Source of the DNA: Planctomycetota bacterium
Lineage (GTDB): Bacteria > Planctomycetota > UBA1135 > GCA-002686595
Length of the DNA: 64,000 nt
Direction: 5' to 3'
Assembly (NCBI GenBank): GCA_016714045.1
Contig: JADJNY010000003.1
Span: 495,785 to 559,784, forward strand
Of the stretch, positions 27,309-35,229 are shown one piece after another (the stretch's first letter is position 1; the number at the start of each line of letters is the position of its first letter). The position numbers and the translations under genes are program-made. The notes under the pieces are model-generated. The model saw only the letters and a program-made list of their open reading frames with translations. It made no database searches and was not told where the DNA came from.

Positions 27309-27354
27309 GGCGCGCTCGGGCGGCGCGCTCGGGTGGCGCGCTCGGGTGGCGCGG
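27309..27354 (+). repeat. 13-bp tandem repeat upstream of the HAD-kinase gene
   Basis: Three full units of GGCGCGCTCGGG(C/T) (27309-27321, 27322-27334, 27335-27347) plus a partial copy end 44 bp before the start codon. They could change the leader length or promoter spacing by slippage. Otherwise the 27114-27397 gap holds nothing recognisable. Confidence 0.8.
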
Positions 27355-27397
27355 CGCGCGCTTCCGTCGCTTCGGGCGCTTGCTAGAGTGCCGGCGG

Positions 27398-28819
27398 ATG
27401 AGCGCGCCCTTTCCGTTCGACGCGGTCGTGTTCGACCTCGACGGGACCCTCGTCGCGACCGACCGCTTCTGGGTCGACGCGGCGCGCGCGGGGGCGCGGC
27501 GTGCGTTCCTCGAACTCGGGCTCGACCGCGCGATGCCCGACGCGAACGCGTGGATGAGCATGGTCGGGCTCCCGCTCGCCGTCGGCTTCGAGCGCGTGTT
27601 CCCCGACCTCGCGCCCGCAGAGCGCGCCGTCGTGCTCGCGCGCTGCGTCGAGGAAGAGGAGAGCGCGCTCCGCGCGGGCCGCGCGGCGCTCCTGCCCGGC
27701 GTGCGCGAGACGCTCGACGAGCTCGTCGAACGCGGCGTGAAGCTCGGCATCGCGAGCAACTGCGGGCAGGGCTACCTCGACTCGATGCTGCACGAGCTCG
27801 GGCTCGCGCGCTGGATCCAGGAAGGTCGCTGCCTCGACAGCCCGCGCATTCGGAACAAGGCGGGCATGGTGCACGACCTGCTCGAGACGTTCGGCACGCG
27901 CTCCGCCGTGATGGTGGGGGACCGCGTGACGGACCGCGACGCGGCGTGGGAGAACGGCCTGCCGCACGTGCACTACGCGCGCGGCTTCGCGCAGGCGGAG
28001 GAGACGGTCGAGGCCGAGGCGGTGGTCGAGGACATGGGGACGCTCGTGCGCGTGCTCGAGCGGCGCAGCGCGGCGCTCGACCGCGTGCTCGAGCGCTGCG
28101 GCGTGCTCGCGGACGTGCGCGCGCCCTTCGGCGCGCCGCGCGGCGCGCCCGTGGGCACGCCGGCGAGCCCTGCGTCGCGCGCGCCGAGCGGCGGCGAGCC
28201 GGAGCGCGCGAACGGCGCGGGGACGCACGTGCGCGCGCTCGCCGTCACGGGGCACTCGGGCGCGGGCAAGACGCTCTTCGCGCGCGACCTCGCGGCGCGC
28301 GCGCGGTTCCACGGCCGTGGCGCCGCGGTCGTGTCGTTCGACCTCTTCCTGAGCGCGGCGCGGCCCGAGCACGATCTCGCACGCACCGCGTTCGTGCCCG
28401 CGGAGCACGCGCTCGACCACGTGCGCGTGGCGTTCGACGTCGACGCGCTCGTGGCGCTCGTGCTCGCGCCGCACGCGCGCGGCGAACGCATCGACTTCGA
28501 GCGCCAGGACGCGGACGGCGCCAGCGTGCGCGTGCGCGTCGAGCCGGGCGACCTGCTCGTCGTCGAGGGGCTCTTCCTGCTCCACCCCGACTTGCGGCCG
28601 CACTTCGACCGCGCGGTGCACCTCGCGGTCGACGAATCGGTGCTGCTGCGCCGCATCGCGGGCCGCGACGCATGGACGCGCGGGCCGGAGAGCGTGCTGC
28701 TCGTGCGCCGGCACTTCCTCCCGGCGCAGCGCGCGTTCGACGAGCGCCGTCCGCTCGAGCGGCACGCCGATGTCGTCGTGAACGCGGACGATGCATTGAT
28801 CGGTTCGGACGCCGAGTAG
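27398..28819 (+). CDS. HAD-type phosphatase fused to a uridine-kinase-like P-loop kinase
   Basis: The product has 473 residues. Residues 1-230 are a haloacid dehalogenase-like phosphatase of the beta-phosphoglucomutase class: D13-x-D15 in V-V-F-D-L-D-G-T-L, G-I-A-S-N-C-G as motif II, a lysine in I-R-N-K-A-G as motif III, and G-D-R-V-T-D-R-D as motif IV. After a Gly/Pro/Ala linker (about 240-275) comes a P-loop kinase domain: Walker A G-H-S-G-A-G-K-T at 285-292, V-V-S-F-D-L-F near 315, L-L-V-V-E-G-L-F-L-L-H near 388, and R-R-I-A-G-R-D near 420, which resembles uridine kinase/phosphoribulokinase folds. A bifunctional enzyme acting on one phosphorylated sugar or nucleoside is inferred; the substrate is not known. 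Confidence 0.82.
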   Translation: MSAPFPFDAVVFDLDGTLVATDRFWVDAARAGARRAFLELGLDRAMPDANAWMSMVGLPLAVGFERVFPDLAPAERAVVLARCVEEEESALRAGRAALLPGVRETLDELVERGVKLGIASNCGQGYLDSMLHELGLARWIQEGRCLDSPRIRNKAGMVHDLLETFGTRSAVMVGDRVTDRDAAWENGLPHVHYARGFAQAEETVEAEAVVEDMGTLVRVLERRSAALDRVLERCGVLADVRAPFGAPRGAPVGTPASPASRAPSGGEPERANGAGTHVRALAVTGHSGAGKTLFARDLAARARFHGRGAAVVSFDLFLSAARPEHDLARTAFVPAEHALDHVRVAFDVDALVALVLAPHARGERIDFERQDADGASVRVRVEPGDLLVVEGLFLLHPDLRPHFDRAVHLAVDESVLLRRIAGRDAWTRGPESVLLVRRHFLPAQRAFDERRPLERHADVVVNADDALIGSDAE

Positions 28820-28882
28820 CTCTCTCTCGCTCGAGTTCGTGGAAGATGGACCATCCCGCGTCGTCCCGCGCGTCCCCATCGG

Positions 28883-30130
28883 ATGTCGTGGCTCTTGATG
28901 CGAATCACTCTCCCCGTCCTCCTCGCCCTGGTCGTGGGGTTCGTCCTCGGCACGACCGTCGACTTCGCACCCGCGCGCGAGGGCACTGAACCGTCGAAGG
29001 CTCCCGGGGCGCGGCCCGCACTCACGGAGGTCTTCCCCGATCCTCCCGGTTCGAGCGCGGCCACGGCTCCGCCGGCCGAGGGGGACACGAAGCTCGCCGA
29101 GCCGCGCGCCGCGCGGACGGCGGAGGGTCTGATCTCCGAGGCGCTCGCGCGCTACGCTCGCGACGAGCTGCAGGCGGGCTGGAGCGAGGTGCGCAAGGAC
29201 GCGATGCCGCCCGCCGTGGTCGAGCAGGGCTTCGCGCGCTTCGACGAGGGGCTGCGCGCGCTCCCGCGCGCGATCGGACGCGACCTCGCGGGCGACGCGA
29301 CGCAGAGGGAGAAGCTCGCGAGCGACGACCCGTTCGCGGTGCTCGAGGCGCTGAACGCGGGGGATCTCGGCCCGCAAGTGGCGCTCGTGCAGGACGCGCA
29401 GCGTTTCGCGCGCTTCTTCGCGTGCTCGGGCGGCGCGCGCGTCGACGGGCTCGCGCTGCTCGCGATGGAGCCCGCGGATGCGGCGGCGGCGTTGCGGCCC
29501 GGCAGCACGATCGTCTTCCCACCGGGCGTGCACGACGTCGAGCCGATCGCGCAGCTCCTGCGCAAGGACGTGGCGTGCGTCGCGATCGTCGGCGCTGGGA
29601 TGGACCGCACGCAGCTCCGCGCGCGCTCGTTCAGCCCCAACGCGCGGCTCGATCGCTTCGAGCTCCGCGACTGCACGTTCTGCTCGTCGTGCGACGCGAT
29701 CGACCTGGGCGTCGCCGGCGTGTGGCGCGCCGAGCGCGTGCGCTTCGTCGGGTTCGACTGTGGCGCCGGTGGCTGCGGTGTGTTCAGCGTGATGCGCGGC
29801 GCGGTGCTCGAACTCGTCGGGTGCAAGATCGAGGGCGGCTACGGCCGGAATCCCGGCGACGGGTGTCTCTTCGACGTGCGCACGAGCGCGCTGCTCGCGC
29901 GCTTCCAGGACTGCACGCTCGACGGGGTGCGGGTCGCACCGCAGTCCTGGGCGAGCGGCGCGACGATCGTGTTCGACCTCTGCCGGCTCCAGAACCTGCT
30001 CGACAGCACGCTCCCGCCCGATCGCGACGACGACGGGGTCGTGTTCCGGGCGACGACCGTCGAGCTGCGCCCCGCGGACGCGGGCCCGCTCGCTCCGCGC
30101 GACCTGCACGACGTGAACCCGGCGTGGTGA
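28883..30130 (+). CDS. Membrane-anchored hypothetical protein with a pectate-lyase-like segment
   Basis: The product has 415 residues. Two in-frame ATG codons (28883 and 28898) precede a hydrophobic anchor (R-I-T-L-P-V-L-L-A-L-V-V-G-F-V-L-G); there is no clear cleavage site. A charged helical region (about 70-200) follows. From about 205 the text G-S-T-I-V-F-P-P-G-V-H-D-V, V-A-I-V-G-A-G-M-D-R-T and short strand repeats with cysteines (L-R-D-C-T-F, V-G-C-K-I, F-Q-D-C-T-L) looks like a right-handed parallel beta-helix. No catalytic residues of a known lyase are evident. A periplasmic binding or structural role is possible. I do not recognise the family. Confidence 0.6.
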   Translation: MSWLLMRITLPVLLALVVGFVLGTTVDFAPAREGTEPSKAPGARPALTEVFPDPPGSSAATAPPAEGDTKLAEPRAARTAEGLISEALARYARDELQAGWSEVRKDAMPPAVVEQGFARFDEGLRALPRAIGRDLAGDATQREKLASDDPFAVLEALNAGDLGPQVALVQDAQRFARFFACSGGARVDGLALLAMEPADAAAALRPGSTIVFPPGVHDVEPIAQLLRKDVACVAIVGAGMDRTQLRARSFSPNARLDRFELRDCTFCSSCDAIDLGVAGVWRAERVRFVGFDCGAGGCGVFSVMRGAVLELVGCKIEGGYGRNPGDGCLFDVRTSALLARFQDCTLDGVRVAPQSWASGATIVFDLCRLQNLLDSTLPPDRDDDGVVFRATTVELRPADAGPLAPRDLHDVNPAW

Positions 30131-30153
30131 GCTCGCACGCGCGGCGCCGATCC

Positions 30154-30177
30154 CGCGTGCTCGCCGTCGAGCACGCG
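30154..30177 (+). terminator. Perfect 10-bp hairpin after 28883-30130
   Basis: CGCGTGCTCG, loop CCGT, CGAGCACGCG. It starts 24 bp after the stop codon and has no T-tract. Confidence 0.5.
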
Positions 30178-30297
30178 GCGCGGCGTCGCCCGTGAGCGCG
30201 ACTTCCCCGCTCTCGGTGGCCGCTCGACGGGGACGACGACGAAACCCGGCGGAATTCCGGTGCCCGAACGGAGCGGCCGGCGTCGTGCGTTGCAGGA

Positions 30298-30783
30298 GTG
30301 CGACGCCGGATGCTGCGCGTGTACCTGGAGACGAGCTTCGTGAGCGCCTGCGTCACGACGAAGGAGGACGAGGCGAGCCGCGACCAGCGCTGGCGCAGCC
30401 TCGCGTGGTGGCACCGCCATCGCGACGACGTGTCCGCCTGGGGCTCGAGCGAGGTGATGCGGGAGCTCCTCGCCGAGGACTACCGCGATCGACTCGCCGC
30501 GCTCCGCTTCGTCGCTGGGCTTCCGATCGTGTCGCCGGATGCCGAGGTCGGACGGATCGCCGACGCGTTGCGAGCGGAGCGGCTCGTGCCGCGCGGCGAT
30601 CTCGGGGACGCGCTCCATGCCGCGCTTGCGATCCGGCATCGCATGGATAGGCTCCTTTCGTGGGACGCGCGACACCTCGCGCACCCGGGCAAGCGGCGCG
30701 GCCTCGAGCGCGTCTGTCGTCGATTGGGCTACCCAGCGCCGTGGTTCCTCACGCCGGTGGCCTGGGAGGGGAGAGGGGGATGA
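30298..30783 (+). CDS. VapC-like PIN-domain toxin
   Basis: The product has 161 residues. The N-terminal strand L-R-V-Y-L-E-T-S-F-V-S-A-C-V resembles a widespread group of PIN-domain toxins in which the first acidic residue is a glutamate. Further signs are S-E-V-M-R-E-L-L (second acidic cluster), G-L-P-I-V-S, D-L-G-D-A-L-H-A-A-L-A-I (third cluster with the D-A-L-H pattern), L-L-S-W-D-A-R-H and a C-terminal L-G-Y-P-A-P-W-F-L-T-P. VapC toxins are ribonucleases, often tRNA-specific. The stop overlaps the next start (ATGA at 30780), a coupling typical of toxin-antitoxin pairs, here with the toxin gene first. Confidence 0.8.
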   Translation: MRRRMLRVYLETSFVSACVTTKEDEASRDQRWRSLAWWHRHRDDVSAWGSSEVMRELLAEDYRDRLAALRFVAGLPIVSPDAEVGRIADALRAERLVPRGDLGDALHAALAIRHRMDRLLSWDARHLAHPGKRRGLERVCRRLGYPAPWFLTPVAWEGRGG

Positions 30784-30980
30784 AGAAGAAGAGCCGACGG
30801 AAAGGGGCCAAGACTCCGGTGCGCGACTCGCCCGTCGTCGCCGAGGTTCGGCGTACGCGGCGCCGGCTCGCTCGCGAGGCCGGTGGAGAGTTCTCCGAGT
30901 ACCTCACTCAGGCACGCGAGTTCGCCGCGCGTCTGCGCCGGAGCCCCGAACGCCCCAAGCCGCGCGGTCGCAAGCGCTGA
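30780..30980 (+). CDS. Small antitoxin-like partner of the PIN toxin
   Basis: The product has 66 residues. It has a lysine/arginine-rich N-terminus, then P-V-V-A-E-V-R-R-T-R-R-R-L-A-R-E-A-G-G-E-F. Small proteins of the type 'P-V-V-E-E-V-R-R-x-R' with a following amphipathic helix commonly accompany this PIN group as antitoxins. The start overlaps the toxin stop. A second, separate copy of the same motif is encoded at 31211-31402. The assignment is from context and motif, not from a known structure. Confidence 0.6.
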   Translation: MKKKSRRKGAKTPVRDSPVVAEVRRTRRRLAREAGGEFSEYLTQAREFAARLRRSPERPKPRGRKR

Positions 30981-31210
30981 TCGACGCCTCGCGCTCGACC
31001 CGCGGAGCCCTCGCGAGTTGCATCGTCTCCTCGTCGCGCTCGCGCTGCCGCTCATCTTCGGAACGCAGACCGCGCCGAAGTCCGAACCGTTGCCCGCGCC
31101 CGGAGATTCGACACCGCCGTCGCGGCTCGAACGCGGGTGCGCGCTGAACGAGTTCGAGTCCACCGATTCCCCGCTCTCGCGCCCGGCGCGCCGGAAGACG
31201 GAACCCAACC

Positions 31211-31402
31211 ATGAAGAAGAAGCCCAACCGCAAGCATTCGACACGGCGCACCTCCGACACTCCGGTCGTGGCCGAGGCGCGCCGCGCCCGCCGAACGCTC
31301 GCCCGTGAGTTCGGAGGGGACCTGGGCCGGTACCTCGCGGACGTCCGCCGGCGCGAGGCGCAGGGGAGCGGTCGGCCGGGGCCACGCGGTTCGAAGGGCT
31401 GA
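31211..31402 (+). CDS. Orphan antitoxin-like small protein (paralogue of 30780-30980)
   Basis: The product has 63 residues: MKKKPNRKHSTRRTSDTPVV at the start and A-E-A-R-R-A-R-R-T-L-A-R-E-F-G-G-D-L-G-R-Y-L after it. It matches the upstream antitoxin-like protein in the basic N-terminus and the P-V-V-A-E-x-R-R-x-R-R-x-L-A-R-E-x-G-G core. No PIN toxin gene is adjacent; the 230 bp before it show no recognisable toxin remnant. It may be a duplicated, unpaired antitoxin. Confidence 0.55.
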   Translation: MKKKPNRKHSTRRTSDTPVVAEARRARRTLAREFGGDLGRYLADVRRREAQGSGRPGPRGSKG

Positions 31403-31558
31403 ACGGCTCCTGTGCGCTCCGGGGGCCGCCAACCGGCGTGCCAGCCCGAGCGAAAGGCCCCCGGGCTTGAGTTCCGAAGCCCCCTGCCCGTACACTGCGC
31501 CGTTCCTGCGGTCTCGACGAGACCCGGACGACCCCCTCCCGCCGGTCACGCGCTCCCC

Positions 31559-31771
31559 ATGGAACTCTCCCTGCCCCAACGCCTGCAGAAGTCCGTCTCC
31601 GGCTCCTTCCACAAGACCGCGCTCCTGCAGAAGCGCGTGCGCGAGCTGATCCGCGGCGCGGCGCCGCTCGTCGAGACGCGCGAAGTGAATCCGATCAAGA
31701 TCGCGTTCCTCGAGATGGAGCGCGGCCTCATCGAGCTCATCCCCGACGAGGAATCGCAGGCCCAGCTCTGA
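31559..31771 (+). CDS. rpoZ: RNA polymerase omega subunit-like protein
   Basis: The product has 70 residues. After a short N-terminus come G-S-F-H-K-T-A-L-L-Q-K-R-V-R-E-L-I-R-G-A-A-P-L-V-E and V-N-P-I-K-I-A-F-L-E-M-E-R-G. This follows the pattern of planctomycete omega subunits, in which Q-K-R-x-x-x-L-x-x-G-A-x-P-L-V replaces the better-known proteobacterial motif. The subunit stabilises the beta-prime subunit. It lies just upstream of lpxK. Recognition is by motif pattern, so confidence is moderate. Confidence 0.6.
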   Translation: MELSLPQRLQKSVSGSFHKTALLQKRVRELIRGAAPLVETREVNPIKIAFLEMERGLIELIPDEESQAQL

Positions 31772-31790
31772 GGCCGCGATCGACGCGCGC

Positions 31791-32963
31791 GTGAGCGCGA
31801 ACTCGCACGCGAAGGAGGAGCGCGACGCAGCGGCGTCGGTCCCTCGAGCGGCCGTGTCCCGCGCCGCGCCCTCGGCGTCCGCGCCCGAGCGGATCGAAGA
31901 CCGTCTCGCGCGCTCGGGCGGCGCGCTCGAACTCCTGCGCGTCCCCGCGGCGCTCTTCGGCGCCCTCGTCCGAGCGCGGCGTGCGGCCTACGACCGCGGA
32001 TGGCTTTCGACGACGCGCCTTCCCGTGCCCGTCGTCTGCGTCGGCAACCTGACCGCGGGCGGTACGGGCAAGACGCCGCTCGTCGCGTGGGTCGTGCGCG
32101 CGCTCATGGCGCGCGGCTTCCGCCCCGGGATCCTGTCGCGTGGCTACGGCGCCGCGAAGGGCGAACCGAACGACGAGGCGCGTCTGCTCGCCGAGCTGTG
32201 CCCCGGCGTTCCGCACGTGCAGGACGTCGAGCGTGCGCGCGGCGGAGCGGCGCTCGTGGCGCAGGGTTGCGACGCGGTCGTGCTCGACGACGGCTTCCAG
32301 CACAGGAAGCTCGCGCGCGACGTCGACCTCGTGCTCGTCGACGCGACGCGGCCGTGGGGACTCGCTGCGGACGAGCGCGGGCGCGCGGTGAAGGCGCTCC
32401 TGCCGCGCGGACTCCTGCGCGAACCGCCGAGCTCGCTCGCGCGCGCGCACGCGCTCGTGATCACGCGCTGCGACGCCGTGCCGGCGGCGGAGCTCGCCTC
32501 CCTCGAGCGCGAGCTCCTCGTCCACGCGCCGGGCCGCGGCGTCGCGCTCGCACGGCACGCGCCGCGCGCTTGGATCGACGAACGCGGGACGACGAGCGCG
32601 CTAGCGGCGCTGCGCGGGAAGCGCGTCGACGTCGTCAGCGCGATCGGGAACCCCGCGGCGTTCGAGCGCACGCTCGTCGGCCTCGGCGTCGAGCTCGCGG
32701 AGGTGCGGCGCTTCCCCGACCACCATCGCTACGTCGAAGCGGACCTCGAGGGTCTCGGGGGCCTCGGCGCGGAGGGGCGAGTGCTCGTCACGACGCAGAA
32801 GGACGCGGTCAAGCTCGCGCCGCTCGGCGCGCGCTTCCAGGCGCTGGCGATCGAAACGGAGTTCGCGCGCGACGCCGGCGTGCTCGAGGCGCTCCTCGAC
32901 GCGCTGCCGCGCGCGGGCGAGCGCGTCGTGAAGCTGCCGTCGCGGAGGAAGCTGCGTGACTGA
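31791..32963 (+). CDS. lpxK: Tetraacyldisaccharide 4'-kinase
   Basis: The product has 390 residues with a GTG start. It phosphorylates the 4' position of the lipid A disaccharide at the inner membrane, near the end of the Raetz pathway. Features are V-V-C-V-G-N-L-T-A-G-G-T-G-K-T-P at 81-96 (the P-loop), G-I-L-S-R-G-Y-G, D-A-V-V-L-D-D-G-F-Q-H-R-K-L, L-V-D-A-T-R-P-W-G, L-L-P-R-G-x-L-R-E-P and the C-terminal F-P-D-H-H-R-Y and V-T-T-Q-K-D-A-V-K motifs. All are typical of LpxK. The N-terminal 35 residues are a charged extension beyond the usual start. It overlaps by 8 bp the acyltransferase gene that follows, which supports a lipid A operon. Confidence 0.92.
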   Translation: MSANSHAKEERDAAASVPRAAVSRAAPSASAPERIEDRLARSGGALELLRVPAALFGALVRARRAAYDRGWLSTTRLPVPVVCVGNLTAGGTGKTPLVAWVVRALMARGFRPGILSRGYGAAKGEPNDEARLLAELCPGVPHVQDVERARGGAALVAQGCDAVVLDDGFQHRKLARDVDLVLVDATRPWGLAADERGRAVKALLPRGLLREPPSSLARAHALVITRCDAVPAAELASLERELLVHAPGRGVALARHAPRAWIDERGTTSALAALRGKRVDVVSAIGNPAAFERTLVGLGVELAEVRRFPDHHRYVEADLEGLGGLGAEGRVLVTTQKDAVKLAPLGARFQALAIETEFARDAGVLEALLDALPRAGERVVKLPSRRKLRD

Positions 32964-34086
32964 CGCGCGCGACGACGAACGGGTGCGGAGCGCGGCGGAG
33001 TCCGCGGGCTCGCGCGCGGCCGGCGGACCGACGGCCGCGTTGCGCTCGCGCGCGAACGACCCCGACGGGGAGGAGGAGGGCGCACCGCCAGAGACGCCGC
33101 TCGCGCTGCCGCGCGGGCTGCGCTCCGACTGGCCCGCGCCGCGCGTCGGCGTGTATGGACGGCGCGGCGGCGCGCTCGCGGCGTTCGAAGCAGCGCTCGT
33201 CACCGGTGCGATCGGCGGCGTGTCGCGGCTGCCGTTTCCCGTGCAGACCGTCGTCGTGAACGCGCTCGCGCGCCTCGCCAACACGGTCGACCGCCGGCAC
33301 ACCGATTCCGCGCGTGCCTACGTGCGCCAGGCGCTGGGCGAGACCGACGCGGCGAAGGTCGACGCACTCGTGCTCGCGAGCTGGCGGCACCTCCTCCGTG
33401 TCACGCTCGACTCGACCGCCTTCGCGCGTGCCGTGCCGCCGGAGCGCGTGCTCGAGCACGTCGACGTCGAGCTCTCCGACGACGTGAAGCGCGTGATCGC
33501 GGCGAAGAAGGGCTGCCTGCTCGCCGGTGCGCACGTCGGCGATTGGGAAGTGTGCTCGATGGTGCTGCCGTGGGTCGGCTTCGATCCGCTGTACGTCGTG
33601 TCGCGTCCGCCGAAGAACCGGCCGCTGTCCGTGCGCTTCCAGGCGGTGCGCGAAGCGCGCGGGGTGCGGCTCCTGCCGCGGCGCGGCGCGATGCAGCACG
33701 CGGGCGCCGTCGTGCGCGCGGGCGGCGCCTTCGCGATGCTGCTCGACCAGCGCGCGCGCTCGCGCCCGGTGATCGCGGACTTCTTCGGGCGACCGGCGCG
33801 GTGCGATCGCGGCGCGGGCGTGCTCTTGAAGCGCCTGCACGCGCCGATCGTCTTCGCGGCGTGTCTGCGCGCCGAGGGGCGCTTCCGCTGGCGCTTCGTC
33901 GCGGACAAGGTGGTTTGGCCCGACGAGGCGAAGGCGCTGTCCGTCGAGGAGCTCGTCCTGGTCGTGAACCGCGAGCTCGAGCGCATGATCCGCGCGACGC
34001 CGGAGCAGTACTTCTGGCTCCACGATCGCTACCGCGGCGCGGCCGAGACCGCGGAGCGCGCGGCGAGCGAGCGCTCGGCCGGTTGA
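32956..34086 (+). CDS. Lipid A-type lauroyl/myristoyl acyltransferase (LpxL/HtrB family)
   Basis: The product has 376 residues with a GTG start overlapping the lpxK stop. After a charged extension of about 60 residues, the acyltransferase core shows the H-x4-E motif in L-L-A-G-A-H-V-G-D-W-E-V, then V-S-R-P-P-K-N, G-V-R-L-L-P-R-R-G-A, M-L-L-D-Q-R-A-R and the C-terminal Y-F-W-L-H-D-R-Y-R. This is the secondary acyltransferase family that adds an acyl chain to the (Kdo)-lipid A precursor. Direct coupling to lpxK supports this role. Which acyl chain is added cannot be read from the sequence. Confidence 0.87.
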   Translation: MTDARDDERVRSAAESAGSRAAGGPTAALRSRANDPDGEEEGAPPETPLALPRGLRSDWPAPRVGVYGRRGGALAAFEAALVTGAIGGVSRLPFPVQTVVVNALARLANTVDRRHTDSARAYVRQALGETDAAKVDALVLASWRHLLRVTLDSTAFARAVPPERVLEHVDVELSDDVKRVIAAKKGCLLAGAHVGDWEVCSMVLPWVGFDPLYVVSRPPKNRPLSVRFQAVREARGVRLLPRRGAMQHAGAVVRAGGAFAMLLDQRARSRPVIADFFGRPARCDRGAGVLLKRLHAPIVFAACLRAEGRFRWRFVADKVVWPDEAKALSVEELVLVVNRELERMIRATPEQYFWLHDRYRGAAETAERAASERSAG

Positions 34087-34229
34087 CGGACAGCAACGTG
34101 CCCGCGCCCGCCGAGCTCGCGGGCACCGTTCATTCGGTTCGCGGCCTTCGGTCCACGGGCTATCGGGCGGAGCGGCGCGCGCTCGAAAACCGTTTCCAAC
34201 GGCCGCGCGCAGTTGCTAGAGCATCCTGC

Positions 34230-35225
34230 ATGGACTCCGCCCCGAACGACGCGCTCCATCCGTTCCCCGCGATGCGCACCGTGCGCACGTACCCGCTCGC
34301 GACGCGGGAGAGCCTCGTCGACCTGAAGGACTTCTGCGCGACGCCCGAGCCGTTCCCCGAGTTCGCGCGCTTCGTCGATTCGCTGCCCGACATCTACGTC
34401 GGGAAGCACTTCAAGGAGCTCGTCGCGCGCATCGTGACGGCGAAGACGAACGGGAAGCCCGTTGCGGTGGCGCTCGGCGCGCACGTGCTCAAGGTCGGGC
34501 TCGCGCCGCTCCTGATCGACCTGATGCGGCGCGGCGTGATCGACCACGTCGCGATGAACAGCGCGGGCGCCATCCACGACTTCGAGATCGCGACGGTCGG
34601 GCGCACGAGCGAGGACGTCGCGAAGCAGTTGCCGCAGGGCGCCTTCGGCTTCGCGGACGAGACCGGGCGCGCGCTCGCGGAAGCCGCGCGGCGCGGCTGC
34701 GCGCCGAAGGTCGGTGATCCAGCGGGCTTCGGCCGCGGCCTCGGGCGCATGCTGCTCGAGCGCGGCGCGCCGCACCGCGGGCTCTCGGTCACCGCCGAGG
34801 CGGTGCGTCTCGGCCTGGGCGTGACGGTGCACGGCGCCATCGGCGCGGACATCGTGCACATGCATCCCGCCGCGTCGGGCGCGGACATCGGCGAGGCGTC
34901 GATGCACGACTTCCGCCACGTCTGCAAGTTCGTCCACGGGCTCGACGGCGGCGTGTGGATCAACGTCGGGTGCGCGGTGCTCCTGCCCGAGGTCTTCCTG
35001 AAGGCCGTCAGCGTCGCGCTCAACCTCGGCGCGAAGCTCGACGGCATCACGACCGCGAACCTCGACATGCTGCGGCAGTACCGCGCGGAGACGAACGTCG
35101 TTCAGCGGCCGCCGGGCCGCGGGATCTCGATCCTCGGCCAGCACGAGCTGATGCTGCCGCTCTTGCGAATGGCGGTGCTGTGCAAGCTCGCGGAGGCGGG
35201 CTGGAAGCCGGTGCCGCGGTCGTAG
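34230..35225 (+). CDS. Conserved protein, possibly related to the deoxyhypusine synthase fold
   Basis: The product has 331 residues from the ATG giving MDSAPNDALHPFPAMRTVRT. Conserved-looking stretches are V-A-L-G-A-H-V-L-K-V-G-L-A-P, A-M-N-S-A-G-A-I-H-D-F-E-I, V-G-R-T-S-E-D-V-A, G-A-I-G-A-D-I-V-H-M-H-P, I-N-V-G-C-A-V-L-L-P-E-V-F-L-K-A and T-A-N-L-D-M. The glycine-rich turns and N-S-A-G-A-I-H-D recall the NAD-binding part of deoxyhypusine/homospermidine synthase-like proteins, but the usual active-site lysine region is not clear. Cytosolic; no signal or membrane segment. The function is unknown and the fold relation is a low-confidence guess. Confidence 0.5.
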   Translation: MDSAPNDALHPFPAMRTVRTYPLATRESLVDLKDFCATPEPFPEFARFVDSLPDIYVGKHFKELVARIVTAKTNGKPVAVALGAHVLKVGLAPLLIDLMRRGVIDHVAMNSAGAIHDFEIATVGRTSEDVAKQLPQGAFGFADETGRALAEAARRGCAPKVGDPAGFGRGLGRMLLERGAPHRGLSVTAEAVRLGLGVTVHGAIGADIVHMHPAASGADIGEASMHDFRHVCKFVHGLDGGVWINVGCAVLLPEVFLKAVSVALNLGAKLDGITTANLDMLRQYRAETNVVQRPPGRGISILGQHELMLPLLRMAVLCKLAEAGWKPVPRS

Positions 35226-35229
35226 GGCG

